A stretch of DNA of 64,000 nt from Elephas maximus indicus (GCF_024166365.1 NC_064838.1:75098001-75162000); one strand, 5' to 3'; counted from the stretch's first letter, positions 24,371 through 36,098 are shown. Numbers and translations: made by a program. Notes: generated by a model from the letters alone, not told the origin.

Positions 24371-24779
24371 TTTGATGCCTTTTTGTGTGTGTTGTTGACA
24401 ATTTTATTTTTCCGCTTACTTTTTTTGTGCTGAGAAGTTTCTCTTTGTAATTTGTGTGTTCCTCATTTTCATAGTAGTTGAATTTATGTTTGCTGAGTTG
24501 TTATTTTTTTTGGTTTTTATTTTGAGTTACGGATTTGTTAGTTCTCTTTGTGGTTACCTTAATATTTACCTCTATTTTTCTAAGTAAAAACTTAACTTGT
24601 ATTGTCCTATATCGCCTTGTTTTCCTATCCATATGGAAGCTCTGTGCCTCCTGTATTTAATCCCTCCTTTTGATTTTTTTTTTGATTATTGTGATATTTA
24701 CATAATGACTTCAATGATTCCGTTTTGAGCATTTTTTTTCTTTTTTTAAAATTAATCTTAATTTGTTTTTGTGATTTCC

Positions 24780-25871
24780 CTATTTGGGTTGATATCAGGA
24801 TGTTCTTTTCTGTGACCTTGTGTTGTGCTGGTATCTGATATTATTGATTTTCTGACCAAACAATTTCGTTTAGTATTTCTTGTAGCTTTGGTTTGGTTTT
24901 TGTAAATTCTCTAAGCTTGTGTTTATCTGTAAATGTTTTAATTTCACGTTCATATTTGAGAGGGAGTTTTGCTGGATATATGATCCTTGGCTGGCAGTTT
25001 TTCTCCTTCAGTGCTCTATATATGTCATCCCATTGCCTTCTTGACTACATGGTTTCTGCTGAGTAGTCTGAACTTATTCTTATTGATTCTCCCTTGTAGG
25101 AGACCTTTTTTTTTATCCCTGGCTGCTTTTTAAATTTTCTCTTTATCTTTCGTTTTGGCAAGTTTGATGATAATATGTCTTGGTGATTTTCTTTTTGGAT
25201 CAGTCTTATATGGGGTTCAATGAGCATCTTGGATAGATATCCTTTCATCTTTCATAATGTCAGGGAAGTTTTCTGCCAACAGATCTTCAACTATTCTCTC
25301 TGTATTTTCTGTTATCCCTCCCTGTTCTGGAACTCCAATCACACGCAAGTTATTCTTCTTGATAGAGTGCCACATGATTCTTAGGGTTTCTACATTTTTT
25401 TAAATTCTTTTACCTGATTTTTTCTTCAACCATATTGGTGTCAATTGCCTTATCCTCCCACTCCCCCACTCTGCATTCCAATTGCTCGATTCTGCTCCTC
25501 TGACTTCTTATTGATTTGTCTAATTCTGTCATTTTAGTGTCAATCTTTTGGATTTCTGAGTGCTGTCTCTCTATGGATTCTTGCAGCTTATTAGTTTTTC
25601 CACTATGTTCTTGAATAATCTTTTGGATTTCTTCAATGGCTTTATCAGTGTGTTCCTTGGCTTTTTCTGTAGATTGCCATATTTCACTTCTTAGGTTATC
25701 CCTGATGTCTTGAAGCATTCTGTGAATTAGTTTTTTATATTCTGCATCTGGCAATTCTAGGATTGCATCTTCATTTGGGAAAGATTTTGATTCTTTAGTT
25801 TGGGGAGTTGTAGAAGCAATCATGGTCTGCTTCTTTATGTAGTTTGATATTGACTGCTTTCTCCGAGCCAT
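24780..25871 (-). pseudogene. L1 ORF1 (RNA-binding protein), disrupted
   Basis: Start at 25871 (MARRKQSISNYIKKQTMIAS), 153 open codons with a coiled-coil-like charged region (about residues 55-145), then a frame break near 25410. The RRM and C-terminal parts follow in other frames, for example 25248-25045 with YKGESIRISSDYSAETM. The inferred stop TAG is at 24780-24782, giving the same 1092 bp span as the plus-strand copy. It is 1-2 frameshifts from an intact frame but not coding as it stands. Confidence 0.83.
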
Positions 25872-27659
25872 CTCTAAGATATTGTAGTGATTTATTTTAT
25901 ATTTGCTCCCTGAGTCTTATCTTGTTTTGTTTTCTTTCAATATATGTAGATGGGCTTCTAGATTGCACTTTCTTGATTGTTGTAACCTTTGAATCACTTA
26001 TGTCCTATTACCAGCTGGTTTGGGCTGTTACCAGATATATAAGCCTAAGAGTCCATTCACTATTCTTGAATAGAATCTGATTTTGGGTCACCAAGTATGT
26101 GGTGTAGACTGTCACCTATTAACTTAGAGGAGTAGTGGTGATAGTTGTGTGCACCAGATTCTGGTAGCAGCAGGGGGTCATACTCTAGGGGGGGCAGGAT
26201 GCTGACAGGCTTCCCCCAAGTGCCAATGAGGTGGGCATGTCTCTATTCCTAAAGCACTTTGGTGGGTGGGCTCTGCAGCTGTACCTTAGGCACCCAATGC
26301 ATGTACCTCTACAGATTGGTAGGTGTCACTATCTTTAGACCTCTTTGTCAGGAGGCTAGGTGGTTTGGGTGGAGCTTCAGCCCTCAGTTCCCCCTTGTGG
26401 GTCAGTGAGGGCTCTGTTTTATAGGTAGAGATATCAGACCTGGAAAACTTGTCTTTCCAGTAACTGGGTAGAACAATTACAGTCGGATCACTATCAGAAT
26501 TGCCTTTGCATTATAATAGCCACCTTGTTCCCTGTAGGGATGAAAGCCTAAGACTGTGGATCTCATAGGCTTGGCTGGCGCTGGTTCTGTATTTTTATTC
26601 CAATTTCAGGAAGTCAGGGAAGGATTTTTGGTCCCTGGGTTTTTAGTAGCTGCTTCTCTCAGGCCGGGAGAATGGGTTAGGAAAAGACAAAAAAACAAAA
26701 ACAAAAAAACGCTGAGCACTTCACTCCATGGCCCAGGAAATTCCTATGTTAATGAAGCCACCTGGGGATGGAGGGGAGGGATCAGATAGATAGGAGAGAG
26801 TAGCACCTGGGAATATGGACAATTTACTTATCTTGCTTGGTGATGACGGTTTTATCTGAGATTCCCGTGGGGCCTGTAGCCTGTGTGCACTGCCTGGGTC
26901 AAGATTGTCCCTGAGGGTCAGGCCCATGCCCTGTGCCTGTGCTTGTGCTGTCTCAGAAGCCATGGTCAGCTCCTCCACTCCCAGTCCAAAGCCCAGTGCT
27001 AAGGTTCCCCAGCTGGGATGCCACCCTCCAGGCTCCAAAACCAGTCACTGCCTTCCGGTGACTTCTCCTCCTGTCAGCCGCGTCTCTGTGCTGCCTGCAT
27101 GCACTGGCTGTGCTTCCCCAAGGTCACTTCAGGGGGCTACAGCTGCGTCCTGTGTTTGCCCCGTCTCAAGAAGCCATACTCAGCTCCCCTGTGTCCAGTT
27201 GAAGCCCGGCACCAAGGTTTTCTGACTGGGACGCCGGTTGCAGGCTCCAAAAACAGTCGCTGCTTTCCCTTGATTGCTCGTTCTCTCATTAGCCCCATCA
27301 GCATGTAGTCTGCTTGCGCTGGCTGAATCTCTACTGAGGTTACCCCAGGGGGCTAGGGGTTCGGGCTATGTCCATGCCTGCTCCACCTCAGCAAGCCGCA
27401 ATCAAACCCGCCACTCGGCACCAGGGGAACCGCGAGGGCTCAGGGCTGTGGAGCTGGACGCCGGTTCCAGAGGCTGTTGCTTTTTCAGGACACAACTTTT
27501 CGATCACCTGTCACTCAGGTCAACTCTTTAGATCTGTGTTTGATGGTCAGGGTTCGTAGATTGTCATGTATGTGATTGATTCACTTGTTTTTCCGATTCT
27601 TTTTTGCAAGAGGGATCCGAGGTAGCTTCTACCTAGTCAGCCATCTTGGCCCCACCCAG
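25872..27659 (-). promoter_or_regulatory. L1 5' UTR / internal promoter region
   Basis: GC-richer leader of the minus-strand L1, with a GC-rich block at 26880-27480. It is slightly longer than the plus-strand leader (about 1.79 versus 1.58 kb). The plus-strand frames 26905-27225, 27018-27308 and 27274-27531 are Pro/Ser/Ala-rich translations of this leader and are not genes. Confidence 0.7.
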
Positions 27660-28744
27660 AATAGTAATTATTATTATTTTTTAATCAGAAGGAAAAACCA
27701 AAGTGGATTCAGTATGCAAAAGTAGAGGAGGGTACTGAAGCACTGAATCTGAATTATATTATTACCATTATTACTGTAATTTTTATTACCATTACTTTGT
27801 ATTGCATATGAGAAGGCACACCTGTAATGGCTACTCCCACAACTTCAATCTGTACACATGAAGACATAGCCCTATAGTTTCCTAAAAATGGACGTGCCAG
27901 GTGCAATGTTGCCACAAAGGAATAGCCAAGAGCACAGAATTTAGTAAGAGCTGTAGACACTAAACTGAATGGGTATCTTGAGGATATATGGCCTTAGGTA
28001 GACAAAGTTCCTAATGATTATCTAAAATACTGTGTAAACCTAGCCTAACCTGTAGTTAGAGAAATCATTTCCATCTATTGCTTGATTTCAGGAAACACTG
28101 TAAAAACCCCTTCAATTAAAACAATCCCACAGACCCCTTTCCACTCTAACACAGCAGTGATCGGCTAGTGTGCTTGACATTCCATCACTGAAGACACATC
28201 ATTCAAATTCAATATCGACCTCTTCCTACACCCATTTAAATTCTCTTTCAGTACTGACTTCTTCTATCTTCAGTATGAGTGATATTGCTGCTCATCTTTT
28301 CATCCATACTGGCAGAACTAAAATTATCTATGATGAAACTTAAAGGGTCAAAAAATGCATGGAGCGGTGAGATTAAAAGTCAGAGTTTTCCCCCCACAAC
28401 CCCAACCCCACCCCTTCTGGTCAACAGACAAATGATCAAAGTACCAAAGTAAAATAAAGCCTTGGGAATCCTCAAACACTCTGAGTTTGAAGATGAAGAA
28501 ATTACCTGAGACTTCACTTCACCTACTTTCAAATCAAATAGGTCTTGTTTTTTCTCCAGCAGTTTTCTTTTATTGTTTTATCTTCTCTTTCTCTGCCTCC
28601 CTGTCAGGGGGTTTTGTGGCTCTTCCAAGCCAACAGAGTAATTTCGTTTCAAGGTAGAAATAACTCTTAGAATGATAGATAGGGAAATAGAAACTTGGGA
28701 AACAGAAACCTGGTGAAGTTAAAAGATTTACCTAAGGTTACAGC
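27660..28744. other. No recognised gene or repeat
   Basis: Apparently unique sequence, with an ATT-rich patch at 27660-27690 and a C-rich patch at 28389-28420. No domain or splice pattern is recognised. Confidence 0.45.
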
Positions 28745-28806
28745 ACATAGAATCTCTGTGAGTGGAAAATCAACTCAAGGGCACCTCACAACAACAGCAA
28801 AAATAG
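28745..28806 (+). mobile_element. Short RTE/AfroSINE tail fragment
   Basis: TCTCTGTGAGTGGAAAATCA then CTCAAGGGCACCTCACAACA and ACAGCAA is the terminal tail shared by RTE and its SINEs. Only about 55 bp is left. Confidence 0.6.
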
Positions 28807-28887
28807 TACCATTATTTAAGGTCAGATTTGTATAGTTTTTGTTCCTCTTTCTACTACAACACACCACTTCCTGACTGTAAAGACCTG

Positions 28888-28985
28888 GAGATCAAGTAGT
28901 AGAGCATAAACACATGCACATGAAAATCCAAATTTCATAAGAAGGAGAACCTGTTGAGTTCTCCCAGTCTCTACTACTTGATCTC
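28888..28985. repeat. Perfect 17 bp inverted repeat
   Basis: GAGATCAAGTAGTAGAG at 28888-28904 has its exact reverse complement CTCTACTACTTGATCTC at 28969-28985, separated by 64 bp. A smaller GAGAAC/GTTCTC pair lies in the loop (about 28945-28962). It has no link to a gene or mobile element that I can see. Confidence 0.8.
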
Positions 28986-29107
28986 ACTGGTGAATGAGAG
29001 GTACAGGCATGTCCATACGCAGAAGAGAAATTTCAGCCTTACATTTCCATTTCTATGTCAAACAAGAGGTGAACTTCTCCAGATATACAGAGATTGCCAT
29101 GTCCCAA

Positions 29108-29631
29108 AGCACAGACCAACCAGCTTCTGTAGATTCCAACTTATGGCGACCCTATGTTATGTCAGAGGAAAACTATGCTCCAGAGGGTTTTTTTTTTTAA
29201 TTCATTTTGACTTGTTTTTAATTTCATTTGTTTTCTTGTTGTAGTTGTTGAGAATATATACAGCAAAGAATACATCAGTCCAACAGCTTCTACATATACA
29301 ATTCAGTGACATTGATTACATTCTTAGACTTGTGTACCCATTCTACCCTCCTTTTCTGACTTGTTCCTCCCTCACGACCATAAACTCACTGCCCCCTAAG
29401 TTTCCTATCTAATCTTTCAAATTGCTGCTGTCAATTTGATCTATAGTTCTTAAAAAAGCATAATGTTAAAGGCAGATTTTTTTGTTTTTACTAGTTAAGG
29501 GTTTTCATAGCTGACTTTTTGAAAGTAGATTGCAAGGCCTTTTTTTCCAAGGTGCTTCTGAGTAGACTTGAATCTCTAACCTTTCAGTTAGCAGCTAAGA
29601 GTGTTAAATGTTTGCACCACCCAGGGACCAC
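29108..29631 (-). mobile_element. AfroSINE interrupted by about 330 bp of other sequence
   Basis: The outer parts are a reversed AfroSINE: TCTGTAGATTCCAACTTATG to about 29172, and GCAAGGCCTTTTTTTCCAAG to CACCACCCAGGGACC (about 29525-29631). Between them, 29175-29500 (AATATATACAGCAAAGAATA, AACTCACTGCCCCCTAAG) resembles the 3' UTR of a lineage L1. I infer an L1-derived insertion. Confidence 0.6.
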
Positions 29632-29968
29632 AAACACAGGAGATATTTCAAAATCGGGTTTAGTACTTATACAGAATAAGAACTAAGCAAATGTTCAAAT
29701 GAAACAGATGAATAAATCTTAAACAGCCAGAGAGATGGAACTCTTGGCTTGATGGCTGATTTAGAGGATTCGTTTGATATCTCTGGACTTTTTTTCCTCA
29801 ACTTAGTGAATGAATGGACTATTGTATGGAGGTAAGATGGTCAGAATGTATGTGCTTCAATTTCTCTGTGTATGCCAATCAGCAGTAAGTACCCATTTCA
29901 ACTACTGGGATTACCCATTTTTATTCTATAATAGAAATAATGCTGTTGCCCCTTTTTTTATTTTTTTC

Positions 29969-30010
29969 AGGCTATTGGCTCTTGGGAACGTCCCCTGCTG
30001 GACTAATTCC
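29969..30010 (+). promoter_or_regulatory. Splice acceptor and 5' UTR remnant of the OR4S2-like gene
   Basis: A pyrimidine tract (CCCCTTTTTTTATTTTTTTC) ends in AG at 29969-29970, 40 nt before the ATG at 30011. OR genes typically splice a non-coding 5' exon to the coding exon just upstream of the ATG, and both intact ORs in this window have the same layout. Confidence 0.6.
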
Positions 30011-30914
30011 ATGGAAAAAATGAACAGTGTAACCAAGTTCATTGTCTGGGGCCGTTCTCAGAACCCTGAGGTGGAAGAAGTTTATTTCGTGGTGTTTTCT
30101 TTCTTCTACATGGTTATTCTTCTGGGAAACTTTCTCATCATGCTGACAGTGTGTGTGAACAACCTCTTTAAGTCTACTAAGTATTTCTTTCTCAGCTATT
30201 TGTCTTTTGTGGACATCTGTTATTCCTTGGTTATAGTTCCCAAGATGATTGTTGACCTATTAGTCAAAAGTAAAACTATCTTCAATGTGGGGTACATGTT
30301 GCAACTCTTTGGGGTACATTTCTTTGGTTGCAGTAAGGCCTTCATCCTTACCATAATGGCCTGTGATCAGTATGTGCTGTCTGTAAACGCCTACACTATA
30401 TGACTGTCATGGACTGGGACAGATGCAATAAAATGTTGCTGGAGACCTGGGTGGGTGAGTTCTTACATTCCATTATCCAGGTGGCTTTGGTGGTCCAGCT
30501 ACCCTTTTGTGGACCCAGTTAGATTGATCACTACTTTTGCGATGTCCACCCTGTGCTGAAACTGTCCTGCACAGACACGTATGTTGTTAGTGTTGTTGGG
30601 GAGCTTTGTTATCTTGCTAAAGGCCTACTCTGTCATCCTGGTGTCCCTGAGAAAGCAGTCAGCAGAAGGCAGGCACAAAGCTCTCTCCGCTTGTGCCTCC
30701 CACATTGCTGTGGCCATCATCTTTGGCCCATGTACTTTCATGTACATGCGCCCTCATACTGCCTTTTCTGAGGATAAGATGGTGGCTGTATTTTACACCA
30801 TTATCACCCCCATGTTAAATCCCCTAATTTATACACTGAGAAATGCAGAAGTAAAAAAATGCAATGAAGAAACTGTGGGGTAGGAAGGTTTTCTGGGAGA
30901 GTAACGGCAAATAG
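30011..30914 (+). pseudogene. OR4S2: Olfactory receptor OR4S2-like pseudogene
   Basis: A class II odorant receptor of family 4, closest by recall to OR4S2. Intact N-terminal frame from MEKMNSVTKFIVWG (30011) with an NSVT glycosylation site, GNFLIML in TM1, KYFFLSYLSFVDICYS in TM2, and GYMLQLFGVHFFG in TM3. The expected MAYDRYVAIC reads MACDQYV, followed by a 1-nt deletion near 30376-30382 that ends the frame at 30401-30403. In the restored register a TAG stop lies at 30520-30522. About 40 nt are missing near 30590-30605, at the TM5 start. [20 protein letters not shown]-type sequence, [16 protein letters not shown] and an extra A in the run at about 30855 follow. At least four lesions make it a clear pseudogene. 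The open extension upstream to 29810 is outside the receptor. The orthology call rests on memory of human OR4S2. Confidence 0.88.
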
Positions 30915-31007
30915 TTTGAAGTAATGATACTTTAAGCTGGATGATTTAAATAGAATTAATGGTTAATAGAAATCTTGGTTAATGTATCTGTGCAACAAAA
31001 TCAATAA

Positions 31008-31182
31008 TACCGACCTGGTGGAGCAGTGGCTAATAGCTATAGCTGCTAACTAAATGGTTGGCAGTTGAAATCCACCAGCTACTCCTTGGAAACCTTATGG
31101 AACAGTTCTACCCTGTCCTATAGGGTCGCTATGAGTCAAAATCTACTCGATGGCAATGAAAATGTTTGGTTTGGTTTGCAGG
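31008..31182 (+). mobile_element. AfroSINE
   Basis: GACCTGGTGGAGCAGTGGCT head, TTGGAAACCTTATGGAACAG centre, GGGTCGCTATGAGTCAAAAT and a GTTTGGTTTGGTTTG tail. It lies just 3' of the OR pseudogene. Confidence 0.88.
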
Positions 31183-33892
31183 GTTGTTGGGAGAAGCAAA
31201 TGTCACACTGGCTTATTTTACTGAAGCAGATATTATTGATCATTTTCATTACATTTATTCCAATATTTCATAATCAGAGAATTTATTAAAATATTTAAAC
31301 CAGAGAAGTGTTATTAAACTCAGAATATCATCATGATCTTACTCAGTATCATTGTTTTCTCCTCAGTGTTCTTGCCTATTTTCCTTAAAGTGTGAAAATC
31401 TCTTTAATGTTTAGAACTGTGACTGGTGCATATTTAGCACTGAATATGTGTATGGTGTATGAAAAACAGAGCATAAGAAAACTCACAAAGGACCCAAACT
31501 AAGGCATGCTGATGTAAGTCCTCCCAAAACACAGATTCTTACAACAACTAAGCCTAGAAAGTTTCAAATGGCAAGAGAAAGGTGTACAGAATGTAAAAGG
31601 GATAAAACACAAGCTTGTAAGACAAATGTTATTTTCTCATTCTCTCGTCTTGGGGAGAAAACAAATAATTTCTAGAGGAATCATTTTCTTTGCCTGAACA
31701 ATAAGGCTATTGGGAAAGTTTACCAAATTTTTTAATCATAATAGCCCGTGAATATGCTGTTAATAACTGACTCTACTATTTACCTGGAATCTATAGATAG
31801 CAACCTCTGCTAATGTGAGATTAAAAAAAAAAAAATTACTAACAGAAAAAACTGAAGAGACTGAATGAAAACAATCACTTGTGATGAATTGGTGACTGTG
31901 ATTCAGTAAACAGGGTGCATACAATTTTTATCAATTCACCATGTTTGACAAAACAGCTTTACTGAATACAGTGAGTGATTTTCCAGTGCTTCCTTGACTT
32001 AACTAATCAGATTCCTGTCTCTGAATCCCAGGGAGACTCATTCAGGTCAAAAGAACAAACATCTCTCTCATGTGAACTGAAAACTTTTCCTGGTAACACC
32101 TTTCTCCTTCACCTTGGGATGCAACCTGGGCTTTTTTTTCCTGTTGCAGGTAAACATAGCACTGCTTTTCTCTCAGTTATTTCATTTTCTCTGCCACAAT
32201 TATGATTATCCAGTTATTATATATCTTTTATGCCTCATTGTGGTTGCAGGGTGTGTGTTTATGTAAGTGTGTGTGCATGTATGTTTGTATGTACAAACAT
32301 TTCTCACATTAAGGACTGTACATTAGTGCTGAAAAAATACTTGGTGATGTCAATGTGATCGCAGAATTAAAGATAAGAAAGATAAAAAAGCGAGGCATCT
32401 AAGTTAGAAGTTATAATCAAGAAACTCTTGCCCTAGGATCACGCATGTGTGAACACATGGTTATTGTCCCCAACTGGACATATATTCACTGTGTGTCTAT
32501 AGACCTCTATTTCCTCAATTTTAAAATGAGGGCTAGATTAGTGCTTTCTAAGCTTGGCTGATCACTGGAATCACCCTGAGATCTTCAAAAGGATGACAGA
32601 ACCTATTCAAAGAGATTCTTACTCAGTAGGTAGGATTAAGTGCCTTATAAAACTATTTTTAACAAGCTCCCCTGATCATTATATGCAGTCAGGAAATGTG
32701 GATTTGTGAACACTGAGACAAGATGAGATTTGATTCCGTTAGATCTTAAGAGGTCTGTGAGTCAATAAATCTAAAGAGCCTTACTTTTGCATAGGTGTCC
32801 AAATCTTCTCTGATAACCACCATAAAGGGAGCTAAAATTGAACTGAATTTACAAAACTGTGGAATAAATCATTCTTATCCATTTGATAATTTTCTTCACA
32901 ATGCTCTTTCCCTTATTCCTTTGCAATAAATGTTTGACAACTGGGGAATATTTATTGATATTAGGGGTCTGAGGTCCCTAAGAAGGTTGAAGATGCCAGA
33001 TTCTTGACTCTCAAAGGATGGGAAGGAAAACATATGAAACAGTACTTGTCTCCACCAGAGACTTTATAAACTTACCCCTGTTTACAAAGTCAAAACCTAT
33101 CAGAGAAGCTCAGAGAATCTCCTCCTGGTTCCTTGAAAGGAAATGACCAAGAATGATGAGAATTCAGATTCTCTCCAGTTTCGGTGGTGCCAAGGCAGGT
33201 CAACAATAGCATTTTATTCCATGGATTTATCATCACAACACTTTTATGCTTTATAACCCTGGTGTCACCAGATCTGAGATGTGACTTCGATTGGTGCCTT
33301 CATTAATGAAAATAAATGGCAAACTTTCTCAATTTTCAGATGAAGAAAATATTTTATTTCTTAATGGAAAACCAAGAAAATAGGTCACCCTGTGCCTTTT
33401 AACCACTGGTTGTATTTCTGTTTTCTGGAGCAGGACAAAATATTTTAAACACCTCCATGCAATATTCACTTGAATATGTAAAGGCACCTGTCACGCACCT
33501 CCGTATGTCATCTTTTTTCTCTTTTAACATCTCTAGGAGATTAAACCATTTCTCACATGTCAAGTTCTCCAGAATTCACTATTTTTGTGGTGCCTGAATG
33601 GGGATGCTTCACTTCAATGTTTCCAGTTCTTGTACGGTGACCCACTTTTAATAGAATCTAACCAACACAAAATAAGATAATAATTTTATTTGATGCAGGA
33701 GAATGACAGTCACATAAGTGTACCTGAACCCAACCTGAAGCCTGCAATGCCCACTCTAGATCAGAAGAATGACCCCTGGCCAACAGACACATGAAAAAGA
33801 GTTATATGATTCTTGGGTAGCCATAAGTTTTAGGATAGCTTGGTACAAAGCATTAGTGAGCTGACTTATCCAAGCATAAAAAAAATTAAAAA
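31183..33892. other. Mostly unique sequence with one MER5-like remnant
   Basis: No gene is recognised. About 32545-32720 resembles a MER5-type hAT remnant (AAGCTTGGCTGATCACTGGA, ATCACCCTGAG, AACAAGCTCCCCTGATCA). A TG-rich patch lies at 32248-32292. The short frame 31975-32205 has no recognisable product. Confidence 0.45.
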
Positions 33893-33921
33893 ATCTATTG
33901 CCGTCGAGTCGGTTCCTCTTA
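33893..33921 (-). mobile_element. AfroSINE tail fragment
   Basis: AATCTATTGCCGTCGAGTCG then GTTCC is the reversed 3' tail of an AfroSINE; the rest is absent. Confidence 0.6.
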
Positions 33922-33964
33922 ATTCTAGAAAACTTTCCAAATATTTAGTGAAAGGTACTTTGCC

Positions 33965-34180
33965 AGGATTTCCCTGGGTAGTGTAAGCTGTTTATGATCA
34001 GCTGCTAAACTGAAAGGTTAGCAGTTGAAACCAATCCATCAGTGTCTGGGAACATGGCAATCTGTTTCCATAAAGATTACAACCATAAAAAACCTATGGA
34101 GCTGTTCTACTCTGTAACACATGGGTTCGCCATGAGTTGGAATTGACTCAGTGGCAATGGGTTTTGGTTTCTTTGTTGTT
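33965..34180 (+). mobile_element. AfroSINE
   Basis: CAGGATTTCCCTGGGTAGTG head, CAATCTGTTTCCATAAAGAT centre, GGTTCGCCATGAGTTGGAAT, and a GGGTTTTGGTTTCTTTGTTG tail. Somewhat diverged. Confidence 0.85.
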
Positions 34181-34501
34181 TTTTTACTTTGCCAGGGACA
34201 GTGTAACAAGGTCAAGTTCAAGATAAGGGAAATGATTAAAAGTACATAATTTTGATGCTGTGCATAAAAGCCAAATTCTATCTCCTACATGTGCAGCCAG
34301 CCTCCCTTCCACTATTTCTTCCATGGGTAAAATATAGGAAGAGATCAACATAATATTAAACACACTTGGATAGATTCCCCTTGACCTTTCCTTCACTGAT
34401 AAATTATAAAACAAGGATTATCAAAAGATACCTATGATCCATGTTCAAACAGACTTCTGAAAGGCCAGTCTCTTTTGGGAGAATTCAAACAGGGAATTTG
34501 T

Positions 34502-34647
34502 CACAATACGCAAATTTAACCCATTGTTGGAGAATGAGACCTATGCATACATCGACAACAGACTTCTTAAAAGTAAACCCCAGAATTAAACACTTGTCCA
34601 TGCAGCTATACAAATTTCTGTCCACCTTTACCTTCCTGAACTGGAAA
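34502..34647. repeat. About 145 bp local repeat, copy A
   Basis: From CACAATACGCAAATTTAACC to TTCCTGAACTGGAAA. A near-identical copy is at 35816-35959. This copy sits in plain sequence with no SINE around it, so it looks like the source. Confidence 0.85.
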
Positions 34648-34929
34648 TCCCTACCATGAGGTAATCGCCATCAACCAACATCAAAATTAGACACTGTCTG
34701 GTTCTGCTATATTCTTCTTGCCTCCTTTTCATTATAATTTATCACTTCTCTTCCTTTTAGAATCCTAAGTACCCTGACATTTTTAGGCAGTACACATGAG
34801 GAATTTTGTAAAGAGAATCTTTTGCTGAAATTTTCCTTTACCCAGCAGCTAATTCCCACAAATGGACCCCTCATCTGAAAGCTCATATTCCTGTAACATA
34901 CGGAAAGATAATGCTTTAAGAACAAAAAA

Positions 34930-35084
34930 AAAAACAGTTGCCATTGAATCAATTCCAACTCATAGCAACCAGATAGGACAGAGTAGAGCTGCCCCATATG
35001 GTTTCCAAGGAACAGGTGGTAGATTTGAACTGCTGACTTTTTAGTTAGCAACTGAACACTTAACCACTGTGGCACCAGGGCTCC
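34930..35084 (-). mobile_element. AfroSINE
   Basis: AACAGTTGCCATTGAATCAA, AACTCATAGCAACCAGATAG, GAGCTGCCCCATATGGTTTC, ending CTGTGGCACCAGGGCTCC. Confidence 0.9.
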
Positions 35085-35111
35085 ATAAGTCTATGTAATA
35101 TTCATTTTCTT

Positions 35112-35265
35112 AGTGGGAGCTGTGGTATAGAGGAAGGGGAACAAGAAAATATCGCTTCTGTCAGCAGTTTGAATCCACCAGGCACTCCTTGGAAACTCTA
35201 TGGGGCAGTTCTACTCTGTCCTATAGTGTCCCTATGAGTCGGAATTGACTCAACGGCACTGGGTT
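35112..35265 (+). mobile_element. AfroSINE, damaged head
   Basis: The head is rearranged (GGAGCTGTGGTATAGAGGAA). The body, CAGCAGTTTGAATCCACCAG to TATGAGTCGGAATTGACTCA and ACGGCACTGGG, is well preserved. It lies 27 bp after an oppositely oriented AfroSINE. Confidence 0.85.
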
Positions 35266-35773
35266 TTTCTGGGACTTCTCTCATATTTGCAAACTTGGTG
35301 AACTTTTATCCATTTTCTTACTCATTGTCCTTGTGTGTGTGTGTATTGTGGTAGTGGATGACAATAGAGGATATTGTAGATTCTCCTCTAGCTCACAAAG
35401 CTCAGGAAATCATCTATAAATGAAGGAAATGCCTCAATACACCAAAGGTGATCTTCGCTTATGCCCCAACCTTCAGTTGGTCCCACTTGTTTCTCAGTCT
35501 AATCTTCTTTATTTCTTAGTGTAACGTCCTGCCTAAGTAGAGGGAAGACAGTTTTACATAGTATATATGGTGAGAAAACACTTCAAAAGATGCTACTTGC
35601 ATGGAGCAGTGCTGATTAACAAATTACACACCAGGGATATCCATCTCTTCGTCTATGCGCTCTCTTAAACTTAAGGTCCTTCAGAGTGTGTGAGATATTC
35701 CATGTTGCACTTTACAAAGAGCATTAATATGTATATTCATGAAGACTTTATAAATGAAGTTATAAATAAGTCA
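35266..35773. other. No recognised feature
   Basis: Unique sequence apart from a short GT run (35332-35346). Confidence 0.45.
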
Positions 35774-36098
35774 TGTTGTTGTTGTTCACCAAGTCGATTT
35801 TTATACATAGCGATCCCACAATAAGCAAATTTAACCCATTGTTGGAGAATGAGACCTATGCATGCAACAACAGACTTCTTAAAACTAAACACCAGAATTA
35901 TACACTTGTCCACGTAGCTATACAAATTTCTGTCCAACTTTACCTTCCTGAACTGGAAAGAAAGAGTAGGGTTTCCTAAACTGTAATTTTTATGGAAACA
36001 GATCAAGAGGTCTTTCTCCCGAGTTGTAGCTGGTGGGTTCAAAACACCAACCTTCTGGTTAGCATCTGAGCGCTTAACCATTTCACCACCAGAGCTCC
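35774..36098 (-). mobile_element. AfroSINE carrying a local templated insertion
   Basis: The 3' part (TTGTTGTTCACCAAGTCGAT, CATAGCGATCCCA, 35774-35818) and the 5' part (TAGGGTTTCCTAAACTGTAA to CACCACCAGAGCTCC, about 35968-36098) belong to one reversed AfroSINE. In place of the SINE block between them is the 145 bp local repeat copy B. Confidence 0.8.
35816..35959. repeat. About 145 bp local repeat, copy B, inside an AfroSINE
   Basis: CACAATAAGCAAATTTAACC to TTCCTGAACTGGAAA, matching copy A at 34502-34647 with few differences and in the same orientation. Both ends fall exactly where the SINE sequence breaks off. Confidence 0.85.

Larger units (their letters stand above)
20236..27659 (-). mobile_element. 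Long L1 retrotransposon (minus strand), 3' end missing
   Basis: This matches the plus-strand L1 from its 5' start (reverse of AGCCATCTTGGCCCCACCCA, 27640-27659) through ORF1 and ORF2 into the first roughly 300 bp of the 3' UTR. There it stops at about 20236, about 700 bp before the expected polyadenylation site. Both ORFs are broken. LINE-1 copies usually lose their 5' end, so a 5'-complete, 3'-incomplete copy is unusual and points to a later deletion or recombination. Confidence 0.9.

Noticed and set aside
26905-27531. Overlapping Pro/Ser/Ala-rich plus-strand frames
   Set aside because: They lie in the GC-rich 5' UTR of the minus-strand L1 and are not conserved in the other L1 copy.
29810-30010. 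In-frame extension upstream of the OR4S2-like ATG
   Set aside because: It crosses a strong splice acceptor at 29969 and has no receptor homology; the OR starts at 30011.
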